Program-made: the position numbers and the translations under genes
Shown: piece by piece, positions 25,511 to 33,276 of the stretch
Layout: each line of letters opens with the position of its first letter
Position numbering within the stretch: the first letter of the stretch is position 1
Assembly (NCBI GenBank): GCA_938014885.1
Contig: CALLQI010000017.1
Coordinates: forward strand, 124,001-188,000
Reading direction: 5' to 3'
Origin: an uncultured bacterium
GTDB taxonomy: Bacteria; Planctomycetota; UBA8742; UBA2392
Length of the DNA: 64,000 nt
The notes under the pieces: generated by a model
Databases searched by the model: none
What the model saw: the letters and a program-made list of their open reading frames with translations, nothing else
Told to the model about the DNA's origin: nothing

Positions 25511-26344
25511 CTACTTGAGCCCGGCCACCAGCCGCTTCACGACGGCCGTAAGCTTCGGTTCAGCTTCGCTGGCGGTTTTGATGATCTTCTCAATGTTCGC
25601 TTCTTCCAGATGTTCAGGTATGCACATGTCGGTCACGATGCTGAACGCGGCCACGCGCATGCCCGCGTGCCGTGCGGCCACCACTTCCGGCAGCGTGCTC
25701 ATGCCGACCACGTCCGCGCCGAGGTTGCGCAGCATGCGGTATTCGGCTTTGGTCTCGAGGTTCGGGCCTGTGACCATCACGTACACGCCCTGCCGCAGGC
25801 TTAGCCCTTCGGCCTTCGCGGCCGCATGTGCCGCCTTGAGCAGCGCGGCGTCGTAGGGTGCGGACATGTCCGGGAAGCGCAGCCCGACTTTCTCGTCGTT
25901 GGGGCCGACCAGCGGGTTCACGCCGCAGATACCGGGCAGGTTGATGTGGTCGTCGATCGCCATCAGGTCGCCGAGTTCAAAACCCGGGTTCAGGCCACCG
26001 GCGGCGTTGCTCAGGATCAGCGTGTCGGCACCCAGCGCCTTCAGCAGGCGCACCGGGTACACGATGTTCTCCAGCAAGTGTCCTTCGTAGTAATGCAGCC
26101 GCCCCTCGAACACGTACACCGGCGTGCCGCCCAGATTGCCGGCCACAAACTCGCCGCTGTGGCTGGCCACACCGGCGCGGGCCATGTGCGGGATTTCGGA
26201 AAACGGAATGCGGGCCGAGGCCTCAACCTGCTTGCCCAACGCGCCCAGGCCCGTGCCCAGCACGATGCCGACGCGCGCCGCAAGGTTGGTCCTGACGCGA
26301 ATCGCCTTGACGGAATCAGCCAGCCGTGTGGAAAGTTCGATCAT
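25511..26344 (-). CDS. punA: Purine-nucleoside phosphorylase (inosine/guanosine type)
   Basis: Encodes 277 residues. It cleaves purine nucleosides with phosphate to base plus ribose-1-phosphate for salvage. Family features are VGIVLGTGLGALG at the N-terminus, VFEGRLHYYEGH, LILSNAAGGLNPGFELGDLM, ICGVNPLVGPND, YVMVTGPNLETKAEYRML and ADVVGMSTLPEVVAARH, with the conserved Asn/Glu base-contacting region. The length fits the trimeric class rather than the hexameric DeoD class. I chose ATG 26344 (MIELSTRLADSV). It is followed by the VOC gene after 8 nt and preceded by yggU. Confidence 0.92.
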   Translation of the reverse strand: MIELSTRLADSVKAIRVRTNLAARVGIVLGTGLGALGKQVEASARIPFSEIPHMARAGVASHSGEFVAGNLGGTPVYVFEGRLHYYEGHLLENIVYPVRLLKALGADTLILSNAAGGLNPGFELGDLMAIDDHINLPGICGVNPLVGPNDEKVGLRFPDMSAPYDAALLKAAHAAAKAEGLSLRQGVYVMVTGPNLETKAEYRMLRNLGADVVGMSTLPEVVAARHAGMRVAAFSIVTDMCIPEHLEEANIEKIIKTASEAEPKLTAVVKRLVAGLK

Positions 26345-26373
26345 GTCGTGTGCCTGTGTGTTTGATGCCCGTG

Positions 26374-26691
26374 TCAGTTGCCGCACAGCGCGGCCGCAAG
26401 TTCGGCGGCGCTGCCCTTAAAACCTGAAATCAGCACACGCTTATCCTGACTGGCATGCCCCGAGACAAGCGCAATCTGCTTTCGAGGAAGCTTCAGTGAG
26501 GCCGCAAGCAGAGCAACCACCCCGGCATTGGCGCGGCCGTCCTCAGGAGGCTCACAAACCGCCAGCTTGAGTGCCCCGCCATGCACACCCTTGATGCCAG
26601 CCCGCCGAGCCCCCGGAGTAACCCGCAACCGAACCAGAAACCCGTCAGGGCCAGCAGTAACCTCAAGCAAGTTGTTGGAGAAAGCAGCCAC
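26374..26691 (-). CDS. YggU/DUF167 family protein
   Basis: A 105-residue protein with the DUF167 fold: LVRLRVTPGARRAGIKGVHG, ALKLAVCEPPEDGRANAGVV and LPRKQIALVSGHASQDKRVL. The conserved pattern V.P.A....I......LK..V..PP..G.AN is complete. The function is unknown in all bacteria. The open frame continues far upstream (to ~27138) without an ATG near the domain. I take GTG 26691 (VAAFSNNLLEVTAG), which fits the normal family length. It lies 30 nt upstream of punA on the same strand. Confidence 0.82.
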   Translation of the reverse strand: MAAFSNNLLEVTAGPDGFLVRLRVTPGARRAGIKGVHGGALKLAVCEPPEDGRANAGVVALLAASLKLPRKQIALVSGHASQDKRVLISGFKGSAAELAAALCGN

Positions 26692-27027
26692 GGCCGTAAA
26701 CCGTAGCGAAGCCAGCAGCCCAAGGCAAAGCCCGGAACAAACTTCGCAGCGACGGTTCTGGTCCCAAGCAATGGGGCCTGGCAGCGAGCAGTGGGGCTTG
26801 GCTTCGAAGCGAAGGTGCCTGACCCTATTGCGGGCAGTACTCACCGCGGCAAGGGTGCCGGGCCAGCGTCCGAGACCGGTGCCCAAGGGGTCAGGGCCTG
26901 CAGCCTCGCAGACCCAGACCCCCTTTGGAATAGCCTTGAAGAAGCCAGGAAGAATCCCCTCCTCTTTGACTCCTGAGCGGCGCCCGCCTACCGTTAACTC
27001 TGGTGCGAAGCAAAATCGGAGGACCCC
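26692..27027. other. Intergenic stretch with REP-like motifs
   Basis: 336 nt without a convincing gene. It holds an inverted pair of a short motif, GTGCCTGACCCT at 26815-26826 and AAGGGGTCAGGGCCTG at 26885-26900, of the kind also found at 27759 and 28888. The last part carries the ribosome site (GGAGG) and start of the next gene. Although a minus-strand frame stays open across it, its composition is not protein-like. Confidence 0.5.
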
Positions 27028-27402
27028 ATGAGGTATCTTCTGTTGGTCGGGCTGCTTGCCCTGGCACCTGCTGTCTGCGCTCAGGAGCAGTCCAAGACCA
27101 TCGAGCAGCTTGAAACCGAGAAAGCCAAGGCCCTTCAAGACGCCAAGGCTGCCGAGCAGGCCCGCCAGGAAGCAATGAAGCGCGCGGCCGAGTTGGATGC
27201 TCAGATCGAAGCCGCAAAGAAGCGCTCCGAGCGCGAGCGCGAACTTGAGCGCCAGATCGAGACTCTAAAGAAGGAACTCGAAGCCTTGCGCAACGGCGAA
27301 GTGAAGGAGCCCGAGAAGGCTGCCGAGCCCACGGCCACTAAAACAAAGGACCCCGTCAAAAAGAACGACAGCATGAAGAACGACGGCATGAAGAACCGCT
27401 GA
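27028..27402 (+). CDS. Small exported coiled-coil protein
   Basis: Encodes 124 residues. A signal peptide (MRYLLLVGLLALAPAVCAQ) is followed by an almost uninterrupted charged coiled coil (~25-85, with TEKAKALQDAKAAEQAR and LERQIETLKKELEAL) and a Lys/Asp/Met-rich tail in which NDSMKND and NDGMKNR form a short repeat. GGAGG lies 5 nt before the ATG. No family is recognised. It may be a periplasmic spacer or scaffold protein. A hairpin follows the stop, so it is a single-gene transcript. Confidence 0.75.
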   Translation: MRYLLLVGLLALAPAVCAQEQSKTIEQLETEKAKALQDAKAAEQARQEAMKRAAELDAQIEAAKKRSERERELERQIETLKKELEALRNGEVKEPEKAAEPTATKTKDPVKKNDSMKNDGMKNR

Positions 27403-27434
27403 TAGGTTAAAGTGGCGCGGTCAGCGCCAAACGC

Positions 27435-27461
27435 ACGGGCCGGCCATCGCAGCCGGTCCGT
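27435..27461 (+). terminator. Hairpin terminator after the coiled-coil gene
   Basis: ACGGGCCGG (27435-27443) pairs with CCGGTCCGT (27453-27461) with one G-U pair and a 9-nt loop, followed by CTTCATTTG; 33 nt past the stop. Confidence 0.5.
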
Positions 27462-27500
27462 CTTCATTTGAAACTATATAGGGGTCATGGGCCGTTGCTG

Positions 27501-27640
27501 CCGGCGATGGTCAGCGGTGCGCCGTTCATGTTTCCCGCGACCGGTGCTCGGGGCGCTAGCTGCATCGACGCATGTGAGGGCTCACGCTCGCATCGTACCT
27601 TGTCGCCTGCGGCCCGGTCTCGCTCACGCTTCGCACTCCA
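27501..27640. repeat. Diverged repeat copy A (partner at 29057-29196)
   Basis: The block shares CCGGCGA-GGTCAGC---GCGCCGTTCA-GTT and an identical 16-nt CTCGCTCACGCTTCGC (27619-27634) with copy B. Read on the minus strand, A encodes PVAGNMNGAPLTIAGSNG and B encodes SVAGNVNGALLTLAGGNG, so both look like remnants of one coding sequence. A ends in a stop (TGA) just before GGGGTCATGG. Confidence 0.55.
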
Positions 27641-27758
27641 AGCAATGAGCCGCAGAGCCCAGCGTGCCAACGGAAAACGAAGTATGGCGCGAAAAGGGCC
27701 GTACGACAACCCAGGCTGAAGTCAACCATCCAACCGCGAGCCAGCCCGAAGAATCAGG

Positions 27759-27777
27759 AAAAGTAGCCTACCCACTT
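27759..27777 (-). repeat. REP-like motif, inverted relative to 28888-28908
   Basis: AAAAGTAGCCTACCCACTT is an imperfect reverse complement of AAGGGGTCAGGCTACTTT at 28891-28908. Together they bracket the two orphan genes between them. Confidence 0.45.
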
Positions 27778-27930
27778 CTGCCCTGCACGCCAATCTCGGC
27801 CTCGCATAGGCCAAACAGGCTCGGGCACGAAACGCCGAGGCCAACCGCACACCCAAGAGTAAAACGATCGCAGCGGGCGCAGTCCAAGAACCCGGAGTAG
27901 AGCCGTCCCCGTCACTACTTCAACGGTCTG

Positions 27931-28527
27931 CTAACGGTCCTGCTGCGGCGGCGGGATTGCGTTGATCGAATGGTCACCTAATTGTTCTTTGCTTCGGCTA
28001 GATCCGCGCCGAACCAAAATCACCCAGAGCGCCGCCAGGGCCAACCATCCGCCGACAATGCCAGTGCGCTCGAGAGAGGGGTCGTGGACGCGTATCTCCG
28101 CGACAACATCCCACGCTACCAAAGCTCCCACGGGACCGACTAGCGCGTACGCCAAAAGCAGCCTGGCCCGTTGTGAGGTGCTTCGACGACGGGGCATTAC
28201 CGGAACTTGATGCGATCTCTTACGAACCCTGAGCAGATGGAGCAGGGCGCCTGCGGTGGCAAGGCACCAGATGGTTATCAGGACCGACGCAAATACCCGC
28301 CACTCGTCCGTCGTAACATGTGGTTCAAGTAGGTTGCCGTGTGAAAAGACCCATGTGCCAAGGTCTTTGGCTACAAGTACCCATCCCAGTACCAAGATCA
28401 ACCACCCAAGGGCCCCCTTGGTTCGTTTCGTGGAATCCGCTGGCGGGCTCACGTCCGCGTCGTTGGGCGGCGACAACGCTTCGGGTGAATCAGTGTGATC
28501 TTCCGAAGTGGACTTCTCGCGATCCAT
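27931..28527 (-). CDS. Putative four-TM membrane protein, unknown
   Basis: Encodes 198 residues. A polar N-terminus rich in Ser/Asp/Pro (~1-38) precedes four hydrophobic segments (LGWLILVLGWVLVAKDLG; VFASVLITIWCLATAGALLH; LLLAYALVGPVGALVAWDVV; VGGWLALAALWVILVRRG), a basic loop (RVRKRSHQ...RRRSTSQR) and a Gln/Pro tail. No family is recognised. Base composition and codon use are visibly less GC-biased at third positions than in the backbone genes, and the gene lies inside the low-coding island, which suggests acquired DNA. TAGCCT (28539-28534) lies 6 nt before the ATG; there is no ribosome site. Confidence 0.6.
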   Translation of the reverse strand: MDREKSTSEDHTDSPEALSPPNDADVSPPADSTKRTKGALGWLILVLGWVLVAKDLGTWVFSHGNLLEPHVTTDEWRVFASVLITIWCLATAGALLHLLRVRKRSHQVPVMPRRRSTSQRARLLLAYALVGPVGALVAWDVVAEIRVHDPSLERTGIVGGWLALAALWVILVRRGSSRSKEQLGDHSINAIPPPQQDR

Positions 28528-28607
28528 GGCGCAAGGCTAGCGCGCCGGACCGATGAAGGGAACAACTTCGTCATTCCAAAAGGTTGCCCGGTTAGTAGCA
28601 GTACTTG

Positions 28608-28889
28608 GTGCACGCAGATCATATTGAATTCAACGCAGGCTGGCTGCTTCTGGAAGACGCGCCGCCGGTGCACAGGGACATCGGCCGTGTCCTTGTCACC
28701 GGTCGCGGCGTCGTCGGGCTGGCCATCCCCGGGCAGGAAGCGCTGGACTCGCTCGTGGAGGAACTCGGGCTCAGCGCAAAGGAAGAGACCATGTTGCGAG
28801 ATACGAAGCGATGGGTAACGGCCGCAGGACTGGCACTGTGCCTGTTCTCCGGCCAGGCTGTCTTCAACGACATGATTATCGGAAACTAA
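28608..28889 (+). CDS. Small protein of unknown function
   Basis: About 93 residues beginning with GTG 28608 (TTG 28605 is directly upstream). The first half looks folded (HIEFNAGWLLLEDAPPVH; VLVTGRGVVGLAIPGQEALD), followed by a helix (LVEELGLSAKEETML) and a C-terminal hydrophobic stretch (WVTAAGLALCLFSGQAVF). Codon use has a strong GC third-position bias, which supports coding. No ribosome site is visible and no family is recognised. It could be an intact orphan or the tail of a larger decayed gene. The stop is immediately followed by a REP-like motif. Confidence 0.45.
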   Translation: MHADHIEFNAGWLLLEDAPPVHRDIGRVLVTGRGVVGLAIPGQEALDSLVEELGLSAKEETMLRDTKRWVTAAGLALCLFSGQAVFNDMIIGN

Positions 28890-28908
28890 AAAGGGGTCAG
28901 GCTACTTT
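28888..28908 (+). repeat. REP-like motif
   Basis: Runs from the stop codon of the small gene; core GGGGTCAGGCTACTTT. Its imperfect inverted partner is at 27759-27777, and related cores lie at 26885 and 27480. Confidence 0.45.
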
Positions 28909-29056
28909 ATTTTGCCTGCTCCCGGCCTTCTGCCCCTTGTTTGGCTTGGTGCGGGGTGGTTGGCTCTGACCACCATGCTAGCACCCGCGATCGTTGGACT
29001 GGTAGCACATTCCATGGCCGATGCGCGGCTGGCGCCCAGTGCCTGCGCCGTTGCCT

Positions 29057-29196
29057 CCGGCGAGGGTCAGCAAAGCGCCGTTCACGTTGCCGGCTACGGA
29101 CATCCCTGGATTCAGGGGCATCATTGCCGATGAGGACTCGCACGCACGCCGTGCCTAGTCACGAGTGGCGACCGCTCGCTCACGCTTCGCGCTCCC
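29057..29196. repeat. Diverged repeat copy B (partner at 27501-27640)
   Basis: See copy A. The minus-strand frame can be read further here (MMPLNPGMSVAGNVNGALL...), ending at a stop after QSNDRGC. The identical 16-mer CTCGCTCACGCTTCGC is at 29175-29190. Confidence 0.55.
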
Positions 29197-29319
29197 TGAC
29201 GCGCCTCTATCAAGCCGAACTGTCCGGCCACCTGCCCGAGGCCGCAAAACACGGTTTCCAGACCACCATGCGCGGCCGGCGATTGCGCGTCGCGGTTGTT
29301 CCACTGCCCGGTTAACGGC

Positions 29320-29353
29320 AGCGGCCCGCAGATTTTTCTGCGGGCCGCTTTTT
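29320..29353 (+). terminator. Strong terminator-like hairpin next to tRNA-Lys
   Basis: Perfect 13-bp stem AGCGGCCCGCAGA (29320-29332) with TCTGCGGGCCGCT (29337-29349), a TTTT loop and TTTTT following on the plus strand. It sits 3 nt beyond the CCA end of the minus-strand tRNA. The U-tract favours plus-strand transcripts, but it probably also ends the tRNA transcript. Confidence 0.7.
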
Positions 29354-29355
29354 GC

Positions 29356-29430
<75 letters not shown>

Positions 29431-29538
29431 GTTTGGCATTTTCAAACCGCATCGCCCTACGGCTTGCGCGGCGGGGCATAGGAATACCGTCCCCCTTTAC
29501 GCTGTCAAGGCGTCGCCTCAGTTCAACGCTTGCGGGCT

Positions 29539-30813
29539 TCAGTCGCCTTTCGGCTGGGCCATCAGCTTGTCGTATTCGGCCAGGTGGGCCTTTACCTTCT
29601 TCTCTATCTCGGCCTTGTCCCCGCGGCTGGTCACGACGATCGGCTTGTCGTCGGCGTAGAACTTGCCCTCCAGGTAAGCCTTGGCCAGCTTGTTCCACTT
29701 CTCCAGCCCGGCCAGCGCCTTTTCGTTGCCCGGCTCAAGGGCGGCCATCTTCAGCAGCGCGCCGAAGTTGCCGAAGAACGTGCCCAGGCTGTGGCCGTAG
29801 GTGTATGAGCGCGGCTGGTCCTTGTGCATGGCCTCAAGCATTTTGCGCATTTCGGGGTCGATATCGTCGCTCATGATCACCTTGTCGGTGGTCTTGCCGG
29901 GCATGATGACCTTGCCGTCTTCTTCCTTCATCTCGCTCAGCAGGTCCACCAGCGCGTCGATGTATTCGGCGCGTTCGGCCTCATTCAGTTCGGCGCGGCC
30001 GTGGCGGTTGCATGCGCGGCCGAGTTCGTACACGAGTTCCTGGCGTGAATCCCAGTACTTGTCGCGCTCGCTGCGAAGCTGGGCGACTTCATCGCTGAAG
30101 CCGATGCGCGCGTTGTAGCTGATGGTGATGTTGTCGGCGGCCGTGGGCTCAAGGTTCTCGAAGGTCCAGGTGTAGGTGTTGTCCTTGAAGGCCAGGTTGC
30201 GCTTGGGGCCGATGTCGCGCAGGTGATCGAGCGTCATGCCCTCACCGGCGCTGAGCGTCACGACGGCCTTGCCGATCGCGTTCTTCCAGCCCGCGCCGCT
30301 GTGCAGGATGTAGCCGGTGTAGCGGTTGTCGCTCCAGTGCCAGATATCGACGGTGTACGTGACCACGTGCGTGACCTTGGCCTTGGCGGCGTACTTGGCG
30401 TCCCAGACGTACCAGTACTGGTGCGGGTGCATCTCAACCCGGTCGCGTTCGTCGCGGCCCTGCGCCTTGGGCGGGTTGCGGTCGATCTTGGTGATGTCGT
30501 GGGCCACGCCGTCGGTGGTGACCTTGAAATTCTTCATGTTTTCGTGGGTGCCGACGGGAAAGCCGACTTCAAAGGCGGCCTCATCGCCCAGGTTGGTCAT
30601 GTTGAAGGTGGCGGTGACGTACAGGGTGTCTTGTTCATCTTTGCGGGTGATCACGAGGTTTACTTCCTCGCTGGTCATCTCGACGTTGACGTCCTTCAGG
30701 TCGCCCGGGTGGAACTCAAGGCCCGGGGCCGTGGTGCGTGGTTTGGGGCCGATGTCGGCCATCAGGGGCGCGGCGAGCAGTGCGGCCGCACAAAGCGTGA
30801 GCACGGTTTTCAT
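29539..30813 (-). CDS. Exported protein of unknown function (beta-rich plus helical tail)
   Basis: Encodes 424 residues with signal peptide MKTVLTLCAAALLAAPLMA. Residues ~40-270 are strand-rich (VNLVITRKDEQDTLYVTATF; AAFEVGFPVGTHE; NTYTWTFENLEPTAADNI) and resemble a surface or adhesion-type beta-sandwich with conserved Trp/Tyr (YWYVWDAKY; DIWHWSDNRYTGYIL). Residues ~280-424 are helical and charged. No catalytic motif is recognised. GGAG lies 6 nt before ATG 30813. It is divergent from the Gld-type ABC operon with 190 nt between them and has no co-directional partner. Confidence 0.78.
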   Translation of the reverse strand: MKTVLTLCAAALLAAPLMADIGPKPRTTAPGLEFHPGDLKDVNVEMTSEEVNLVITRKDEQDTLYVTATFNMTNLGDEAAFEVGFPVGTHENMKNFKVTTDGVAHDITKIDRNPPKAQGRDERDRVEMHPHQYWYVWDAKYAAKAKVTHVVTYTVDIWHWSDNRYTGYILHSGAGWKNAIGKAVVTLSAGEGMTLDHLRDIGPKRNLAFKDNTYTWTFENLEPTAADNITISYNARIGFSDEVAQLRSERDKYWDSRQELVYELGRACNRHGRAELNEAERAEYIDALVDLLSEMKEEDGKVIMPGKTTDKVIMSDDIDPEMRKMLEAMHKDQPRSYTYGHSLGTFFGNFGALLKMAALEPGNEKALAGLEKWNKLAKAYLEGKFYADDKPIVVTSRGDKAEIEKKVKAHLAEYDKLMAQPKGD

Positions 30814-31003
30814 GGCAATCTCCGGGTCTGGTTTCGGGGCGAACCTGTAACCACAGGGCCGCCGGTTCCGTATGAATCTGGAATGGTGCTGTGACGCGCT
30901 GGGTGGCGTACAGGTTCCCGCGTTTGCGGAATCTTTGAACGGGGCAATAAGTTGGCGCTTCGTGTGTTGCAGGTTAGGCAGGGGGCAATAAGATTCGCCG
31001 CTC

Positions 31004-32323
31004 ATGATTGAGGTCAAAGGACTTACGAAATTCTACGGCACTTTCCGCGCGCTCCACGACGTGAGCTTTTCCGTCGCCAAGGGTGAAGTGCTGGGATTTC
31101 TTGGGCCCAACGGCGCGGGCAAGTCCACGACGATGAAGATTCTGACCTCGTATATCAGCGCCAGCGAAGGCACGGCCACTGTATGCGGAATCGATGTGCA
31201 TGCCCAGCCGCTGGAAGTGCGCAAGCGCATCGGCTATCTGCCTGAAAACCCGCCGCTGTACGTCGAGATGCCCGTGGACAGCTACTTGCAGTTTGCCGGG
31301 CGTTCGCGCGGCCTGAAGGGCCATGCGCTGGCCGATCGGGTGGACACCGTCGTGCAGGATTGCGGCCTGCGGCCGAAGTTGAAGGCGCGCATCGGCGAGC
31401 TTTCGAAGGGCTACCGGCAGCGCGTGGGTTTGGCGCAGGCGCTGATCCATGACCCGGAAGTGCTGATCCTGGACGAGCCCACCAGCGGTATGGACCCGAT
31501 GCAGGTGATCGAGATTCGGCAGCTCATCAACCGGCTACGCCGCGACAAGTGCATCATTTTCAGCACGCACATTCTGCAAGAGGCCACGGCTGTGGCTTCG
31601 CGGCTGGTGATCATCAACGGCGGCGAGAAGATCGCCGACGGTGTGGCCGAAGACCTGGCCTCCAAGGCCGCTGACCGGCAGGACATTCGCGTGCTCGTGC
31701 GCGGCGCCGATGCCGCGTTTGCGGAAGTGCTGCGATCCGTGCCTGGCACAGCCAGCGTCGAAGAACAGGTCGGGCCTGAGGGCTACCGGCGCTATCTGGT
31801 GCGCGCCGACGGCGGCCAGCGCGGCACGCGCGAGACCTGCGAACGCATCGCGGCGCTGGCGCAAGGCCGCAACCTGCCGCTCGCGGAACTTGCGCCGGAG
31901 AAGCTGACGCTGGAAGGCATCTTCCTGAACCTGCTGCGCAAGTCGGCCGACAAGGCCGACCCGAAGCCGGTGCCCGCTGCCAAGCCAGCCGCCGAAGCGC
32001 CCGTGGCCAAACCTGCCGACGTCCCGGAGGACCCGGAATCCACGGCAGCGGCCACACGGGTAACCGGGCAAGCGACAGAGACGGAGCTGTACAGGGCATC
32101 GCCCAGTGAAACGGCCTACGACGACCAGTTCGGCACGGAAGCGATCAAGGCCGCTGAGACCGCCGCTGCCGCCAGGGCCGCACGCGAGCAGGCTGCCGGC
32201 GAAGAAGACGGCGACCCCTTCAGCACTGTGCGACTGGAAGAGACGGAGACGGCGGCGCTGGCCCGTGAACAGGCCCGCAAGCTCAAGCAGCAGAGTGAAC
32301 AGCCGCGCAAGGAGGATGCATGA
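31004..32323 (+). CDS. Gld-type ABC transporter ATP-binding protein with long C-terminal extension
   Basis: Encodes 439 residues. The ATPase domain (~1-235) has Walker A GPNGAGKST, signature LSKGYRQRVGLAQAL, Walker B VLILDEPTSGMDP and the H-loop STHI, and resembles GldA and other ABC-2 exporters. A DUF4162-like part follows (~240-320). The last ~125 residues are an unusual low-complexity region rich in Ala, Pro and acidic residues (KPVPAAKPAAEAPVAKP; KAAETAAAARAAREQAAGEE), likely disordered. The stop overlaps the permease start (ATGA). It heads a five-gene operon of ATPase, permease, GldG-like, DUF4340-parvulin and second permease, probably an exporter or envelope machine of unknown cargo. 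Confidence 0.9.
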   Translation: MIEVKGLTKFYGTFRALHDVSFSVAKGEVLGFLGPNGAGKSTTMKILTSYISASEGTATVCGIDVHAQPLEVRKRIGYLPENPPLYVEMPVDSYLQFAGRSRGLKGHALADRVDTVVQDCGLRPKLKARIGELSKGYRQRVGLAQALIHDPEVLILDEPTSGMDPMQVIEIRQLINRLRRDKCIIFSTHILQEATAVASRLVIINGGEKIADGVAEDLASKAADRQDIRVLVRGADAAFAEVLRSVPGTASVEEQVGPEGYRRYLVRADGGQRGTRETCERIAALAQGRNLPLAELAPEKLTLEGIFLNLLRKSADKADPKPVPAAKPAAEAPVAKPADVPEDPESTAAATRVTGQATETELYRASPSETAYDDQFGTEAIKAAETAAAARAAREQAAGEEDGDPFSTVRLEETETAALAREQARKLKQQSEQPRKEDA

Positions 32324-33276
32324 TCAGCATTTTCCGGCGTGAGCTGCGCAGTTACTTCGATTCATTGATGGGCTTCGGGATCATCGGCGCGTTTTACGTG
32401 CTGATGATGCTGCTGTCGGTCGCGATGGACCCGGGCGGGCAGGGCGGCGACTGGTTCCGGCGCGGCGAGCTTTCGATGCGCGCGTTCTTCAGCATCTTCC
32501 CGTGGGTGGCCGCGGTGATTGTGCCCGCGGTGTCGATGAAGCTGTGGGCCGAGGACCGGCGCCAATCCACGTTTGAGATGCTGATGACGCTGCCGATCCC
32601 GGCCTGGAAAGTGGCGCTGGGCAAGTACTTCGCCGGCGTGGCGTTCGTGTTCCTGATGCTGTTTTCGACGATTCAGCTTCCGCTGATCATGCCGCTGTTG
32701 GGTACGCCCGACTGGGGCCCGATCATCGGCGGCTACGTGGCCTGCCTGCTGCTGGGCGCCGCATTCGTGGCGATTGGCCTGTTCATATCGGGGCTGACGG
32801 AAAACCAGGCACTGGCCTTCTTCCTTTCGATGCTGGTGTGCGTCGGGCTGGTGGGCCTGTCCGAAGTCAGGCCGCTGATGGCCGGCCTCGCGCGCGACAA
32901 CCCGGCGGTTGCGACGGTGATTTTCGTGAGCACGCCGTTGATGCTGATCGGCGGGTTCGTGGGTGCCGTGGTGCGCGACCGCACAATGGTGTTTGGTTCG
33001 CTGGTGGGCTGGGGTGTACTGAACGTGCTGGCGTATCTGGTGTTCCCCGCATACTCGCCGCAGCCTGACGACGTCAGCAATTCGGCCAAACTGCTGGATT
33101 GGCTGAGCAATGCGCTGGTCGTAGCCTCAGCACAGATCAGCATTACTGAACACTTTAACCTGACCGAACGCGGCGTGATTTACAGCGACGGGCTGATCTT
33201 CATTGTGTCGCTGGTGGTGTTCTTCCTGTTGATGAACGTGTGGTCCATCGAGGGCCGGAGGTTCGGCCGATGGTAG
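32320..33276 (+). CDS. Gld-type ABC-2 permease (GldF-like)
   Basis: Encodes 318 residues with six hydrophobic segments in the ABC-2 layout: MGFGIIGAFYVLMMLLSVAM, an IFPWVAAVIVPAVSMKLWAEDRRQ span (described in pieces) followed by the conserved cytosolic FEMLMTLPIPAWKVALGKY, then YVACLLLGAAFVAIGLFISG, LAFFLSMLVCVGLVGLSEV and C-terminal spans. The RRQSTFEMLMTLPI element is the EAA-like helix contacting the ATPase. ATG 32320 overlaps the ATPase gene by 4 nt, and its 3' end overlaps the GldG-like start by 7 nt. It forms the membrane channel with the ATPase. Confidence 0.88.
   Translation: MISIFRRELRSYFDSLMGFGIIGAFYVLMMLLSVAMDPGGQGGDWFRRGELSMRAFFSIFPWVAAVIVPAVSMKLWAEDRRQSTFEMLMTLPIPAWKVALGKYFAGVAFVFLMLFSTIQLPLIMPLLGTPDWGPIIGGYVACLLLGAAFVAIGLFISGLTENQALAFFLSMLVCVGLVGLSEVRPLMAGLARDNPAVATVIFVSTPLMLIGGFVGAVVRDRTMVFGSLVGWGVLNVLAYLVFPAYSPQPDDVSNSAKLLDWLSNALVVASAQISITEHFNLTERGVIYSDGLIFIVSLVVFFLLMNVWSIEGRRFGRW

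Larger units (their letters stand above)
27403..27930. other. Low-coding stretch with repeat copy A
   Basis: 528 nt. It contains a hairpin (27435-27461), the ~140-bp repeat copy A (27501-27640) and a REP-like motif (27759-27777). Several short open frames exist on both strands, but none has a ribosome site, plausible composition or recognisable product. Confidence 0.5.
28890..29355. other. Low-coding stretch with repeat copy B and a gene remnant
   Basis: 466 nt. It holds repeat copy B (29057-29196) and, at 29203-29315 on the plus strand, an open segment ending in a stop that reads LYQAELSGHLPEAAKHGF then RGRRLRVAVVPLPG. This looks protein-like, whereas the frame upstream of it does not, so it may be the 3' remnant of a lost gene. 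A terminator-like hairpin follows. Confidence 0.4.

Noticed and set aside
27468..27900. Short plus-strand frames in the island (27468-27719, 27664-27900)
   Set aside because: No ribosome site, odd composition, and they overlap the repeat copy and the REP-like motif.
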